64,000 bases of DNA, from NCBI GenBank assembly GCA_016795505.1, contig JAEUHH010000006.1, positions 24,509 to 88,508 of the forward strand, read 5' to 3'. The position numbers were made by a program, and so were the translations under genes. Shown here piece by piece: positions 31,567 to 41,518 of this stretch. Each line of letters opens with the position of its first letter. Positions within the stretch are counted from its first letter, which is position 1. The notes beneath the pieces were generated by a model. The model ran no database searches, was not told the origin of the DNA, and saw nothing but the letters and a program-made list of their open reading frames with translations. Source of the stretch: Verrucomicrobiales bacterium (GTDB lineage: Bacteria; Verrucomicrobiota; Verrucomicrobiia; Verrucomicrobiales; DEV007).

Positions 31567-31932
31567 AACTTGTTGACGGTCCACCCGCCCTCTCAGAGTC
31601 ATCCAAGCCTCCCCAGAGGCGCTTGACAGACTCTTTGAATTTGGGGGAATCGCATCCTAGCCGCAAAATCGGCGAAATCCTCAATTTTTTTTGATCGGAC
31701 TCCTTTTCCCTTCAGATACCCGACTCAACCGGCTGTCGCCATCGACCGCACCGAGATCATCAAAGCCACCCGTTGGGACGATCCATCACCCGAGAGCCAC
31801 TGAGGCGCCGAAACCGCCCCGCCTCCCTTCGAGCGCTTCACACTCAACCAGAAGGACCAGGACGGCCGGATTCAGGTGGACGGCAGCCCGTCGACTCCGG
31901 GAAGGAATCGACGGGCTCACGTCAAAGATCGA
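31567..31932. other. tuf-tRNA-Trp spacer
   Basis: This 366-bp stretch holds no gene. It contains the hairpin downstream of tuf, and a weak promoter-like pair on the minus strand, TTGAGG (31684-31679) and TAGGAT (31659-31654). That pair has a 19-bp spacer, which is longer than ideal, and it may drive tRNA-Trp-secE. Confidence 0.45.
31885..31917 (-). terminator. Hairpin downstream of tuf
   Basis: A perfect 10-bp stem (AGCCCGTCGA at 31885-31894 and TCGACGGGCT at 31908-31917) lies 15 bp after the tuf stop. No U-tract follows on the minus strand, so it may be a partial terminator or an RNA stabiliser. Confidence 0.55.
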
Positions 31933-33117
<1,185 letters not shown>

Positions 33118-33226
33118 GGTGGTGTTTGGGTTGGATTAGTTCAGTTTTCTTTAAAGGAATGACTTGCCTTGAGAGGCCGCCCAGAGGGTGAATTCAGAGT
33201 GGTTCTCGATCAATTTCGCTGATAAG

Positions 33227-33301
<75 letters not shown>

Positions 33302-33362
33302 CTTTCGAATGGTCGATTCCGGACGTATCCGGCGTCGTTCAATCGTGGCCGCCGCAGCCCGG

Positions 33363-33416
33363 AAAAAACGCTAAAGCGCCCGCTGTCTCTCCCTAGAAGA
33401 GGCATAAGCAGGCGCT
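33363..33416 (-). terminator. Hairpin with U-tract upstream of tRNA-Thr (terminator or attenuator)
   Basis: Arms AGCGCC-CGCT (33375-33384) and AGCA-GGCGCT (33407-33416) pair with a short internal loop, and a small CTCT/AGAG stem lies inside. On the minus strand six T residues follow (33368-33363). It lies downstream of the predicted promoter at 33447-33474 and upstream of tRNA-Thr, which suggests attenuation. It could instead be a distant terminator for the YmdB-like gene. Confidence 0.55.
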
Positions 33417-33446
33417 CCAAACGAGATCTGGGCAAAAGCGTCGGCC

Positions 33447-33474
33447 AAACTACGCGAACACCTCTACCTGTCAA
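33447..33474 (-). promoter_or_regulatory. Predicted promoter of the tRNA-Thr/tuf unit
   Basis: The consensus -35 TTGACA (33474-33469) and a weak -10 TAGTTT (33452-33447) are separated by 16 bp on the minus strand, with an A/T-rich stretch just upstream that could act as an UP element. It is the best candidate for transcription of tRNA-Thr and tuf. Confidence 0.45.
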
Positions 33475-33541
33475 AAAAATTTTCCCGTGGTTTTCGGCAA
33501 AAACTTGAGCGGAAAATCCACAGTTTCAGGGAATGCCAAAA

Positions 33542-34345
33542 TCACTCCGCATCGGGCTCAAAATCCTCCGCTAATCTCTCGATTGCGAGCGCCCGTCCCG
33601 ACTCCTCGTCGATGTCGATGATGGCCCCGCGAAGGCCGACGATACCACCGGCCACCGGGAACCGTCGCGGCAACTGGGTGCGGAATCGCTCGACCACCGG
33701 TCGGATCTCCCGCCCGAGGACCGAATCGACCGGACCGCACATCCCCGCATCGCACAAAAAGGCCGTTCCTCCGGGAAACACCCGCTCATCCGCCGTCTGC
33801 ACATGGGTGTGCGTGCCGAGGACGGCCGACACCTGACCGTCGAGCGAGCGGGCAAAGGCGATCTTTTCGCTGGTGGCCTCCGCGTGGAAATCGACAAACA
33901 CCACCCGCACGCCTTCGGCGGCCTTGAGGCGCTCAACCTCGGCCGCCACCCCGAGGAACGGGTTTTCCAGCGGCGGCTGCATGAAGACCTGACCCTGGGC
34001 GTTGATCACGGCCACTTTTCCCTTGGCTGTATCCAGTACCACCGATCCCTGACCGGGCGTCCCGGGAGGGTAGTTGATCGGCCGCAGCAATCGGGGCTCG
34101 GTCGGCAGATAGGGAATGATCTCCGCCTGATCCCAGGCATGGTCGCCCGTCGTGACCACCGCCACGCCCGCCCGCAGCAGGTCGATGCTTATCTTCGGGG
34201 TGATGCCACGTCCCCCGGCGGCGTTCTCCCCGTTGGCGATGACGAAATCAATGCCCCGAGCCTGCCGGATCGCCGCGAGGTGTCCGATGACCGCCTTGCG
34301 GCCCGGTTCGCCGACGATGTCGCCTAGAAACAAAATCCTGAGCAT
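33542..34345 (-). CDS. YmdB/TIGR00282-like metallophosphoesterase
   Basis: A 267-residue protein of the TIGR00282 family (Bacillus YmdB), which hydrolyses 2',3'-cyclic nucleotides and affects RNA turnover. Metal-binding motifs are present in order: FLGDIVGEPGRKAV, IANGENAAGGRGI, TTGDHAWD, VDFHAEATSEK and GTHTHVQTADE. The start at MLRILFLGDIVG matches the family; an in-frame ATG at 34420 would add an unrelated leader. It follows tilS by 75 bp, and the two may be co-transcribed. Confidence 0.92.
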   Translation of the reverse strand: MLRILFLGDIVGEPGRKAVIGHLAAIRQARGIDFVIANGENAAGGRGITPKISIDLLRAGVAVVTTGDHAWDQAEIIPYLPTEPRLLRPINYPPGTPGQGSVVLDTAKGKVAVINAQGQVFMQPPLENPFLGVAAEVERLKAAEGVRVVFVDFHAEATSEKIAFARSLDGQVSAVLGTHTHVQTADERVFPGGTAFLCDAGMCGPVDSVLGREIRPVVERFRTQLPRRFPVAGGIVGLRGAIIDIDEESGRALAIERLAEDFEPDAE

Positions 34346-34420
34346 GACTTCCTGTTCCCCCGCTTGGGCAGAGTCGCAACCGTTTTCCCGTTTCCTCTCC
34401 CGTTGCGGACCACTGGTCAT

Positions 34421-35389
34421 TCATTCCAGAAAGATCCGGCCGGCCCGGCGACGGACATGACGACCACCCGGCAGATTGATCCTCGCCGGCACCGCCGTGG
34501 GAGGCAAGATCGCCCGGAGGCTTTCCACGAGCTGAAAGTCCACCCCCGGCACGCCGGCTTCCGCCAGCCAGCGATGCAGGGCCCGCCGTTGCAGCGCGAC
34601 CGGCCAGCCCAGCAGGATGGCGCTTCTCAAAGCCACCGCCGCACCGGTCTCGCCACCCGTCGCGGCAGGCCACTCCCGCTCCAGCCAGCTTTCGAGCGCG
34701 GCATCATCGGCCCGCGCGAGGTCCGCGAGGCGCAGGATCGCCGCCCGCGGATCGCGCCCCAGCGCCTCGCGCAGCGAGGGAATCAGCTCATGCCGCCAGC
34801 GGTTCCGCATCGAGTGGTCAGCCGTCACATTGGTGGCATCCTCCCGCCACGCCAGGCCGTGGGCGGCTATGTAGGCGTCGATTTCCTCCCGCCACACCGC
34901 CAGCAGGGGCCGCAGGAGGGCGAGCTTTCCCCGGTGGGAGATCTCCTGCATGCCCCCGAGTCCACCCAGACCGGTGCCGCGACAGAGCCGGTGCAGGACC
35001 GTCTCGACCTGATCATCCGCGTGATGAGCCAGAAAAAGCCGCTGACAGCGGTGTTTCCGCGCCATTTCGGCAAAAAACTGGTACCGGGCCTCGCGGGCCG
35101 CGGTTTCGAGCGACTGCCGACTCTGGCGCGCGAGTTCCCGGACATCGACGCGGCCGATCTCGCAGGCGCAACTCCCGGCGGCGGCCAGCTTTTCGACAAA
35201 ACGCGCATCCTCCGTCGAGGCGCGCCCGCGGAGCCGGTGATCGAGATGGCACACCACGAGGGAGCGAAAGCCGGCCTCGCGCAGAGCGTGGAACAGGGCC
35301 ACGGAGTCGCGCCCACCGGACACGCCGACGAGATACTTCCGCCGGGGCGGAAATCGACCGGCCAGATCCGGCGTCAGGAGGGGCGGCAT
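34421..35389 (-). CDS. tilS: tRNA(Ile)-lysidine synthetase
   Basis: A 322-residue N-type ATP pyrophosphatase that converts C34 of tRNA-Ile(CAU) to lysidine. The PP-loop is VGVSGGRDSVAL, followed by HLDHRLRGRASTEDARFV and the LAHHADDQVETVLHRLCRGTG segment (shown as LAHHADDQVETVLHRL). The start at MPPLLTPDLAG is preferred because the frame further upstream has no family similarity, although the ATG at 35431 is possible. It lies between serS and the YmdB-like gene. Confidence 0.9.
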   Translation of the reverse strand: MPPLLTPDLAGRFPPRRKYLVGVSGGRDSVALFHALREAGFRSLVVCHLDHRLRGRASTEDARFVEKLAAAGSCACEIGRVDVRELARQSRQSLETAAREARYQFFAEMARKHRCQRLFLAHHADDQVETVLHRLCRGTGLGGLGGMQEISHRGKLALLRPLLAVWREEIDAYIAAHGLAWREDATNVTADHSMRNRWRHELIPSLREALGRDPRAAILRLADLARADDAALESWLEREWPAATGGETGAAVALRSAILLGWPVALQRRALHRWLAEAGVPGVDFQLVESLRAILPPTAVPARINLPGGRHVRRRAGRIFLE

Positions 35390-35471
35390 GGTGGGAAAAG
35401 GGGGATCGCAGCGCGGAAATCCATCCCGCACCCGACGACCAAGCTACCAAAGACCCCCGGCTTTGTCCCGG

Positions 35472-36746
35472 TTATCCGATCCGATCCCCGCCGAAGAGAC
35501 CGTGCAGGGCCTCGGGCAGGCGGATGCTGCCGTCAGGCTGCTGGTAGGTCTCGATCAGCGCCACATAGAGCCGCGGCAGCGCCGTGCCGGAGCCGTTGAG
35601 GGTGTGGCAGTGCTGATTTTTGCCATCTTCCTCCTTGTAGCGCAGCTTCATGCGACGGGCCTGGTAATCGACGAAATTCGAGCAGCTTGACACCTCCAGA
35701 TAGGCCCCGTGACCGGGCGCCCACACCTCGATGTCGTAGGTTTTGGCCGAGCTGAAGCCCAGATCGCCGCTGCACAACTCGATCACCCGGTAGTGGAGCC
35801 CGAGCAATTGCAGCACCTTTTCCGCCTCGGCGGTGAGGATCTCCAACTGCTCGAAGCTGCGGTCGGGGTGCACGATGTTGACCAGCTCAACCTTGTCGAA
35901 CTGGTGCATCCGGATCATCCCCCGGCTTTCCCGCCCGGCAGAGCCCGCCTCGCGGCGGAAACACGGCGTGTAGGCCGTCAGTTTGAGGGGAAACTCCTCC
36001 GGCTTCACGATGGTGTCGCGGTAGAGGTTCGTCACCGGCACCTCGGCGGTCGGAGCCAGGAAAAACGCGCCGTCCTCGAGGCCGTACATGTCATCCTCGA
36101 ACTTCGGCAACTGGCCGGTGCCGATCATGCAATCACGGTTGATGATAAACGGCGGATAAATCTCGCGATAGCCGTGCTGTCCGGTGTGCAGGTTCAGCAA
36201 AAACTGGATCAAGGCCCGCTGCAGCCGTGCGCCCGGGCCGGTAAAGGCGATGAACCCGCTGGAGCTGATCTTGGCGGCCAGTTCGAAGTCGAAAAGCCCC
36301 AGTTTTTCCCCCAGCGCCACATGATCGAGCGGCTCGAAGCCGGAAAAGACCGGCTTTTCTCCCCAGGTGCGGACCACCGGATTGGCCGTCTCGTCAGCAC
36401 CGACCGGGCAGGCGGCGTGGGGCAGGTTCGGGATGTTCAGGAGCAGTTCCCGCTGGCGGGCGTCGGCGGCATCGGCCTCCTCGCCGATGCGCTTGATCTC
36501 GTCGCCGATGCCCCGGACCTCGGCCTCGATGGCGGTGGTGTCATCGCCGTTCTTCTTTTTGATGCCGATGTCCTTCGAGATGCGGTTGCGCTCGCCCTGA
36601 AGCCGCTGGCGCTCGGTCTCGCCGGCCCGGCGCTTTTCATCGCAGGCCAGCACTTCGTCCACGAGGGTCCACGAGTCGCCGCCGCGGGTTTTCAAACGTT
36701 CCCGGACCCCGTCCGGATCTTCGCGCAACAATCGGATATCGAGCAT
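35472..36746 (-). CDS. serS: Seryl-tRNA synthetase
   Basis: A 424-residue class II synthetase charging tRNA-Ser. An N-terminal antiparallel coiled coil (about residues 25-110) is followed by the catalytic core: motif 2 YTPCFRREAGSAGRESRGMIR and motif 3 GSGTALPRLYVALIETYQQ (motif 2 is shown here only as RREAGSAGRESRGMIR). The core also has TAEVPVTNLYRD. The start at MLDIRLLREDPDGVRE is the canonical SerRS N-terminus. An in-frame upstream extension crosses the intergenic 51-bp element and is not real. Confidence 0.96.
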   Translation of the reverse strand: MLDIRLLREDPDGVRERLKTRGGDSWTLVDEVLACDEKRRAGETERQRLQGERNRISKDIGIKKKNGDDTTAIEAEVRGIGDEIKRIGEEADAADARQRELLLNIPNLPHAACPVGADETANPVVRTWGEKPVFSGFEPLDHVALGEKLGLFDFELAAKISSSGFIAFTGPGARLQRALIQFLLNLHTGQHGYREIYPPFIINRDCMIGTGQLPKFEDDMYGLEDGAFFLAPTAEVPVTNLYRDTIVKPEEFPLKLTAYTPCFRREAGSAGRESRGMIRMHQFDKVELVNIVHPDRSFEQLEILTAEAEKVLQLLGLHYRVIELCSGDLGFSSAKTYDIEVWAPGHGAYLEVSSCSNFVDYQARRMKLRYKEEDGKNQHCHTLNGSGTALPRLYVALIETYQQPDGSIRLPEALHGLFGGDRIG

Positions 36747-36859
36747 GATGGGCGCTAGAGTAGTCCAGCCTCGTCGATTGAAAAGCGGCAATCGGGAAAG
36801 GCTTTTCAACAGCAGGGCGGAATGATATGAATGAAACCGGTCGGCCGGGCAGGCGGGTG

Positions 36860-36910
36860 TTTCCGATGAAATCCTGTTGGTCCGGAGACCAGACAGGGTC
36901 TGATCGGAAA
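36860..36910. repeat. 51-bp interspersed element, copy 3
   Basis: TTTCCGAT (36860-36867) and ATCGGAAA (36903-36910) are perfect complements. The 35-bp core has AATCCTGT at the first motif position and GACAGGGT at the second, so the motifs are inverted and can pair (with one G-T wobble), together with an inner TGGTC/GACCA stem. It lies in the divergent region between serS and the exported-protein gene. Confidence 0.85.
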
Positions 36911-36969
36911 CCGGCCATCGCCGGTTGGTCGGAATCCTGCTCTCTCCGCGCCGCAACCCACTCGCTGTC

Positions 36970-38901
36970 ATGATCCCCACCGGCTTCCGCCTCTGGCTGT
37001 CCGCCCTCGTCTGCCTCCTGGCGGTGAATCCGGCCGGGCGAGTGGAGGCGGCCTACGATGCGCCCAATTTCTCTGGAAAATTGATCGATCGCGACGCGCT
37101 GTCTCTGGGACCGCGGGAGACGGACGAGGTCGTGACCGCCCTGACGGCCCTGGCGGCGAATTTCCCCGGCGAAGCCATCATCGACCACGATGTGCGGGAA
37201 AAAGCCATCGCGCTGGCGCTGATGCTGCGTCCGCTCGATGGCGGCGCGCGGGCGGCTCATCGGGATTTGCAACAGGGCAGCACGCCGCTGCCAGTGGAGT
37301 TGTTTCAGTCGCTGGCGGCCGTCTCTGGAGCCCTCTGGCGACATGGGGAGCGCCTCGCGGAGCGCGGCACCGAGCCGGAGGACCGGCGACTGGCCCCACT
37401 GCTGATGGAGCTGTCGCTGCTGGCCCAGCCCGCCAAACCACTGCCGGAGCGCGTCCAGCGCTACCAGAAGGCCCTTCAGGACGTCGATCCCGACTGGTCG
37501 GTGGCGGTCACACTCCAAACGAACGACAACGCCAGCAACGAACGGGCCCGTGCCCTCCGGCTGCCCATGCCCGAGCCGGAGGCTCCGAAACCGATGGCCA
37601 CGCTGGTGCCGACTCCCACGCTGCAAACCATCCCCACCACCTCATCGACTCCCACCCCCGATCCGACGCCCACTGGTGCCACCCCAATGGCCGCCGCCGA
37701 GATCAAGCGCCGCGAAGGCAGCCTGCGTGCGCTGGTCGTGGAGGGCGCCACGGGAAAAGCCGCCGTGAGTCAGGTGACGCTGACGGTGCGCGAGCCCAGC
37801 CCGGACGAGAGCAGCTTGTTCGGCCTGTTCACCGACCGTGAGATGCGGGCCGATTTCGAGATGCGGGCCACCTACGACCGGCGCGGCCAGGCGCTGGCCG
37901 GCATCGACGCGGCGGCCGGTCTGGTGAAGCAGCGCTATCCGGTCTGGCCACGACGACTGATGGCCGAGTTTGGCCTGCTGGCTTTGGGCGGTGAGACGAT
38001 CCCAGCGACCGCGGCGGAGGCCGATGTGTCCCTGCCGGCGTTGATTTTGCTGGCTTCGGCGTTTTCCGGCGAGGCGATCCAGCCGGCTTTCGGGCCGGAG
38101 GGCGATTTCGTGCTCGGCGGCCGGCTGACGGATGCCGGAAAGCCGACCTTGCCGGAGGACATGGATGCCGCAGCACTGGCCAAAAGTGCGGCGGCGTCGG
38201 CCACGGCGCCCCGGGCCCTGTTTTTGCCCGCTCCTGCCGGGGAGACCACTGATCCGGCGGGACAATTGCTCGATGCGGCGATCAATGGCGACGAGACGGT
38301 GTTGTTCCGGCCGCAGGTGGTGGGCTACACGTCGATCGATGAACTGGCTCCGGTGCTCAAGGGGCCGACGCCCGAGGGCCTGACGTCGGCCTTGACGGAA
38401 TTCGCCCTGATTCAGGGCCTGCTGGAGCGCATGGCGCCAGGAGAGATCGCCCGCAACCCGGCGGTGCAGGACCGGCTCGGCAAAGTCCTCGCCGCCTGGC
38501 CCAGCCATGCCTCGGCCCGCGCCATGCTGGCCTACGGGGCGCGGCCGGTCAGTGCGGGGATGTCCCTGTCGGCGTCCCGGCAGGCGGTCGAGACCGCTCT
38601 GGCACCCGCGATCGAGCTCTATGAATCGCGGGAACGCGGCGATGGCTTCGAGGTCACGGCGACGGTGAAGAAGCTCGACGAGGCGAAATGGCAACTGTCC
38701 GAGCTGCGGGGCAAGATCGATCCCCAGGCGAAAGCGATGCTCACAGCGGCGGAGGATGCCCTGGAAGCCTGCCGGATCTATCTGTCGCTGACCAATCAGG
38801 GCACCAGCATCGGCCGGCAGCGGCGCGAGGAGTGGCTGACGGCGCTGGAGACGATGGAGATGGAGCAGGAAAAACTGAAGGCCGGGGATGCCGGCCAGTG
38901 A
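36970..38901 (+). CDS. Exported protein with a Lon-like (S16) region, function unknown
   Basis: A 643-residue protein with a signal peptide (residues 1-27, ending GRVEA), an N-terminal helical region, a Pro/Thr linker (about 215-240: TPTLQTIPTTSSTPTPDPTP) and a C-terminal half. From about residue 250 to 510 the pattern resembles the Lon proteolytic domain: DVSLPALILLASAFSGEAIQ, then EGDFVLGGRL and RALFLPAPAGETTD, in the places where Lon has DGPSAG, TGEITLRG and ILP. Ser354 would occupy the catalytic serine position; the lysine partner is uncertain. This is pattern reading, not a family match. The ATG at 36970 is chosen because it begins the signal peptide. The helicase gene starts 72 bp downstream. 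Confidence 0.6.
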   Translation: MIPTGFRLWLSALVCLLAVNPAGRVEAAYDAPNFSGKLIDRDALSLGPRETDEVVTALTALAANFPGEAIIDHDVREKAIALALMLRPLDGGARAAHRDLQQGSTPLPVELFQSLAAVSGALWRHGERLAERGTEPEDRRLAPLLMELSLLAQPAKPLPERVQRYQKALQDVDPDWSVAVTLQTNDNASNERARALRLPMPEPEAPKPMATLVPTPTLQTIPTTSSTPTPDPTPTGATPMAAAEIKRREGSLRALVVEGATGKAAVSQVTLTVREPSPDESSLFGLFTDREMRADFEMRATYDRRGQALAGIDAAAGLVKQRYPVWPRRLMAEFGLLALGGETIPATAAEADVSLPALILLASAFSGEAIQPAFGPEGDFVLGGRLTDAGKPTLPEDMDAAALAKSAAASATAPRALFLPAPAGETTDPAGQLLDAAINGDETVLFRPQVVGYTSIDELAPVLKGPTPEGLTSALTEFALIQGLLERMAPGEIARNPAVQDRLGKVLAAWPSHASARAMLAYGARPVSAGMSLSASRQAVETALAPAIELYESRERGDGFEVTATVKKLDEAKWQLSELRGKIDPQAKAMLTAAEDALEACRIYLSLTNQGTSIGRQRREEWLTALETMEMEQEKLKAGDAGQ

Positions 38902-38973
38902 GCCCGGCCCGGCTGGCACGGGGGCGGCGGGCGTAACCTCCGGGGAGTCGCTTTGCAGCGAGGGATCGATGGC

Positions 38974-41511
38974 ATGAACCGCGCTTTTGACAGCTTGGAC
39001 AGTTTGCCGGTGCGGATCGCACTGCCCGATCCCTGGCAGCAGCAGGCGATCCGTGCGCTGGTCGACGGTCGCGATGTGATCCTGAATGCGCCGACGGGAG
39101 CAGGCAAGACCTACGTCTTCGAGAGCCTGATCCGCGGCAAAATGCTGGCCGCAGGGCAGCAGGCCGTTTACACCGTGCCGACCCGGGCTCTGGCCAATGA
39201 CAAATGGCGCGAGTGGCGGGCGGCGGGGTGGAAAGTGGGCATCGCCACCGGAGATCTGGCGGAAAACCTCGACGCCCCGGTGCTGGTGGCGACGCTGGAG
39301 ACCCAGCGCGAGCGGCTGCTGGCCGGCCAGGGACCGCGGCTGCTGGTGATCGACGAATACCAGATGATCGGTGACGAGCGCCGCGGACTGAACTACGAGC
39401 TGGCCATCGCGCTGGCGCCGGCGACGACCCAACTGCTGCTGCTGAGCGGCAGCGTGGAAAATCCCCGCGATGTGGCCGCGTGGCTGAGCCGTCTGGGCCG
39501 GCCGGTGGAGACGATCGAGACGGTTCGCCGGCCGGTGCCGCTGGACGACATCCCGGTGGGGGCGCTGCCCGAAGCGGCGCCAAAGCGGGTGAAGAATTTC
39601 TGGCAGCGCCTCGCGCTGGGCGTGCTGCTGTCGGACTACGGCCCGCTGTTGATTTTTGCCCCCCAGCGGCGCTCGGCGGAAAAGATCGCGCGTCAGATCG
39701 CCGAGGCCCTGCCCGACGACGATCCGATCGAGTTGAAGGATCTGCCGCTCCAGCGTGCGGCCGGCCCGGAACTGGCGAAAATCCTGCGAAAACGCGTCGC
39801 ATGGCATCACAGCGGCCTGAGTTTTGCCCAACGGGCGGCGATCGTGGAGCCTCTGGCCAAGGCCGGTCAGCTCCGAGTCATCGTAGCCACGCTGGGACTG
39901 GCGGCGGGGATCAATTTCTCGGTCCGCTCGGTCTTCGTGGGCGACACCCAGTATCAGGACGGCCCCTTCCTGCGCGAGGTCCGGCCCGACGAGTTGCTGC
40001 AGATGTTCGGCCGGGCCGGTCGCCGCGGCTTGGATGACGCCGGCTACATCATCTCGGCGGACCGCAGCCCCCGCCTGATGGACGCCCGGCCGAAGCAACT
40101 GCGGCGAACCAACGAGATCGACTGGCCGACGCTGCTGCGGATCATGCGCCAGGCCACCCTGCGGGGAGAATCGCCCTTCGGCGCGGCCCGGGAATTCACG
40201 ACGCGGCTTTTCTCCGAGCAGCGGGTGAGACTGGGCTTTGCGGCAAACGCCGTCCCCGAGGAGGCCAAACCAGCGGGAAAGCGGGGGCTTTTCGGCCTGG
40301 GGCCCACCCGCGCGGAAATCCGCAATGCCGAGGGGCTCTGGGAGGCCGAACGCCCCGGCGCGCGAGCCGAGAGCCGGCTCGGTGACGCCTGGCTGGTGGA
40401 GGACGGGCGCGGTCTGCCGGCCCTCGCCAGCGCGCGGGCGATCAGCGCTTTGCTGCCCCCGGGAGCCCGCCTGTGCCGGCTCGACCGACTCGGCCCGGCC
40501 GGATCGGGACGTCGCTACGGCGGCGAGATCGCCCTCGCCACCCGGACGGGAGAGGATGATCGCTGGCAGCCGACCCGGCAGATCCGCCATTGGTCCGGCC
40601 TGCCGCGGGCGACGGCGGATCTCACCCGGGAAGAGTTCGAGATTCTCTCGCCCGACTGGCTGGAGCCCCACCTCGGCGGGGCCCGGGTCGCGGCGGTGGT
40701 GGTCCGGGGCTCCACCTTGTCCGCCCTGATCGATCTGGCCGACCTCACCGTGCCGGTGGTGGAGGATCAGGCCGGACGACCCGTCTGGCAGGCCGAACGA
40801 CGCACCGTGGCCGTGGAATCAGAGACCCACTACACCGACGAGGCGACCGGCGAGACGCGCGGCACCACCTCCGGCACGGCGGCTCATGCCTGGCGCCAAC
40901 TCGGTCTGATCGACGACCGGGGATGGCCGACGGACCGCGGGACGATCTTCAGCTTTTTCCAACAGGGCGAAGGTCTGGCCATCGCAGCGGCCCTGGAGGA
41001 TCCCTCCTATCCGGTCGAAGAATTGGTCTGGCACCTCGCCAATCTCCGGGCCGGCCATCGTTTCGATCCGTCCGAAGGCTCCGGTGACGGAGGCCACGGC
41101 AGCGAACGCCTCGCAGTGGCCTGCCGACAGGCCTACGGTCCGGTGGATCACGAAGGCTACCTGCGGCTGGGCCTGCCGATCGGCTATGGGGAGGGAGCCG
41201 CCGAAGCGGTCGAAGCCTGGAGCCGGGGCGGAATGAATGCCGTGCGCCAAGTCTCGGAAGACCTCGAGATCGGCCCCGGAGACGTGGAGCGCGCCTACGT
41301 GGAGTGGCTTTCCCTGCTGCGACACGTGCGGGGGGCGCCCGACCACGACCATCCCCGCTGGCGCGCCCTGCAACAGGCGGCCCGGGAGGAATTGGACCGG
41401 CGGCGCATCGAAAGTCCGCTGAAAAACCTCCCGGAGTTTCCCCAAACCGTCCTGACCCGCCATCCGCAGCACCGGCTCGGCTACCGCCAGATCCCGGCGT
41501 CAACACGCTGA
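38974..41511 (+). CDS. Ski2-like DExH-box helicase
   Basis: An 845-residue superfamily 2 helicase. Motif I is NAPTGAGKTYV (Lys45), Ia is TVPTRALANDKW, II is VIDEYQMIGDE (a DEYQ box), III is LLLLSGSVENP, IV-V are AWHHSGLSFAQRAAIVEPL and VIVATLGLAAGINF, and VI is QMFGRAGRRGLDDAGY. This is the Ski2/MTR4-like pattern. The C-terminal half (about 430-845) has no domain I can name; it contains paired beta-rich segments and HWSGLPRAT. The substrate (RNA or DNA) is unknown. The start at 38974 is the only ATG close to the helicase core; a TTG at 38953 is possible. It is probably co-transcribed with the exported-protein gene. Confidence 0.85.
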   Translation: MNRAFDSLDSLPVRIALPDPWQQQAIRALVDGRDVILNAPTGAGKTYVFESLIRGKMLAAGQQAVYTVPTRALANDKWREWRAAGWKVGIATGDLAENLDAPVLVATLETQRERLLAGQGPRLLVIDEYQMIGDERRGLNYELAIALAPATTQLLLLSGSVENPRDVAAWLSRLGRPVETIETVRRPVPLDDIPVGALPEAAPKRVKNFWQRLALGVLLSDYGPLLIFAPQRRSAEKIARQIAEALPDDDPIELKDLPLQRAAGPELAKILRKRVAWHHSGLSFAQRAAIVEPLAKAGQLRVIVATLGLAAGINFSVRSVFVGDTQYQDGPFLREVRPDELLQMFGRAGRRGLDDAGYIISADRSPRLMDARPKQLRRTNEIDWPTLLRIMRQATLRGESPFGAAREFTTRLFSEQRVRLGFAANAVPEEAKPAGKRGLFGLGPTRAEIRNAEGLWEAERPGARAESRLGDAWLVEDGRGLPALASARAISALLPPGARLCRLDRLGPAGSGRRYGGEIALATRTGEDDRWQPTRQIRHWSGLPRATADLTREEFEILSPDWLEPHLGGARVAAVVVRGSTLSALIDLADLTVPVVEDQAGRPVWQAERRTVAVESETHYTDEATGETRGTTSGTAAHAWRQLGLIDDRGWPTDRGTIFSFFQQGEGLAIAAALEDPSYPVEELVWHLANLRAGHRFDPSEGSGDGGHGSERLAVACRQAYGPVDHEGYLRLGLPIGYGEGAAEAVEAWSRGGMNAVRQVSEDLEIGPGDVERAYVEWLSLLRHVRGAPDHDHPRWRALQQAAREELDRRRIESPLKNLPEFPQTVLTRHPQHRLGYRQIPASTR

Positions 41512-41518
41512 CCCGCCG

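Noticed and set aside
37642..40671. Long minus-strand frame opposite the exported protein and helicase genes
   Set aside because: It spans the boundary between two real plus-strand genes and shows only low-complexity Arg/Gln-rich sequence.
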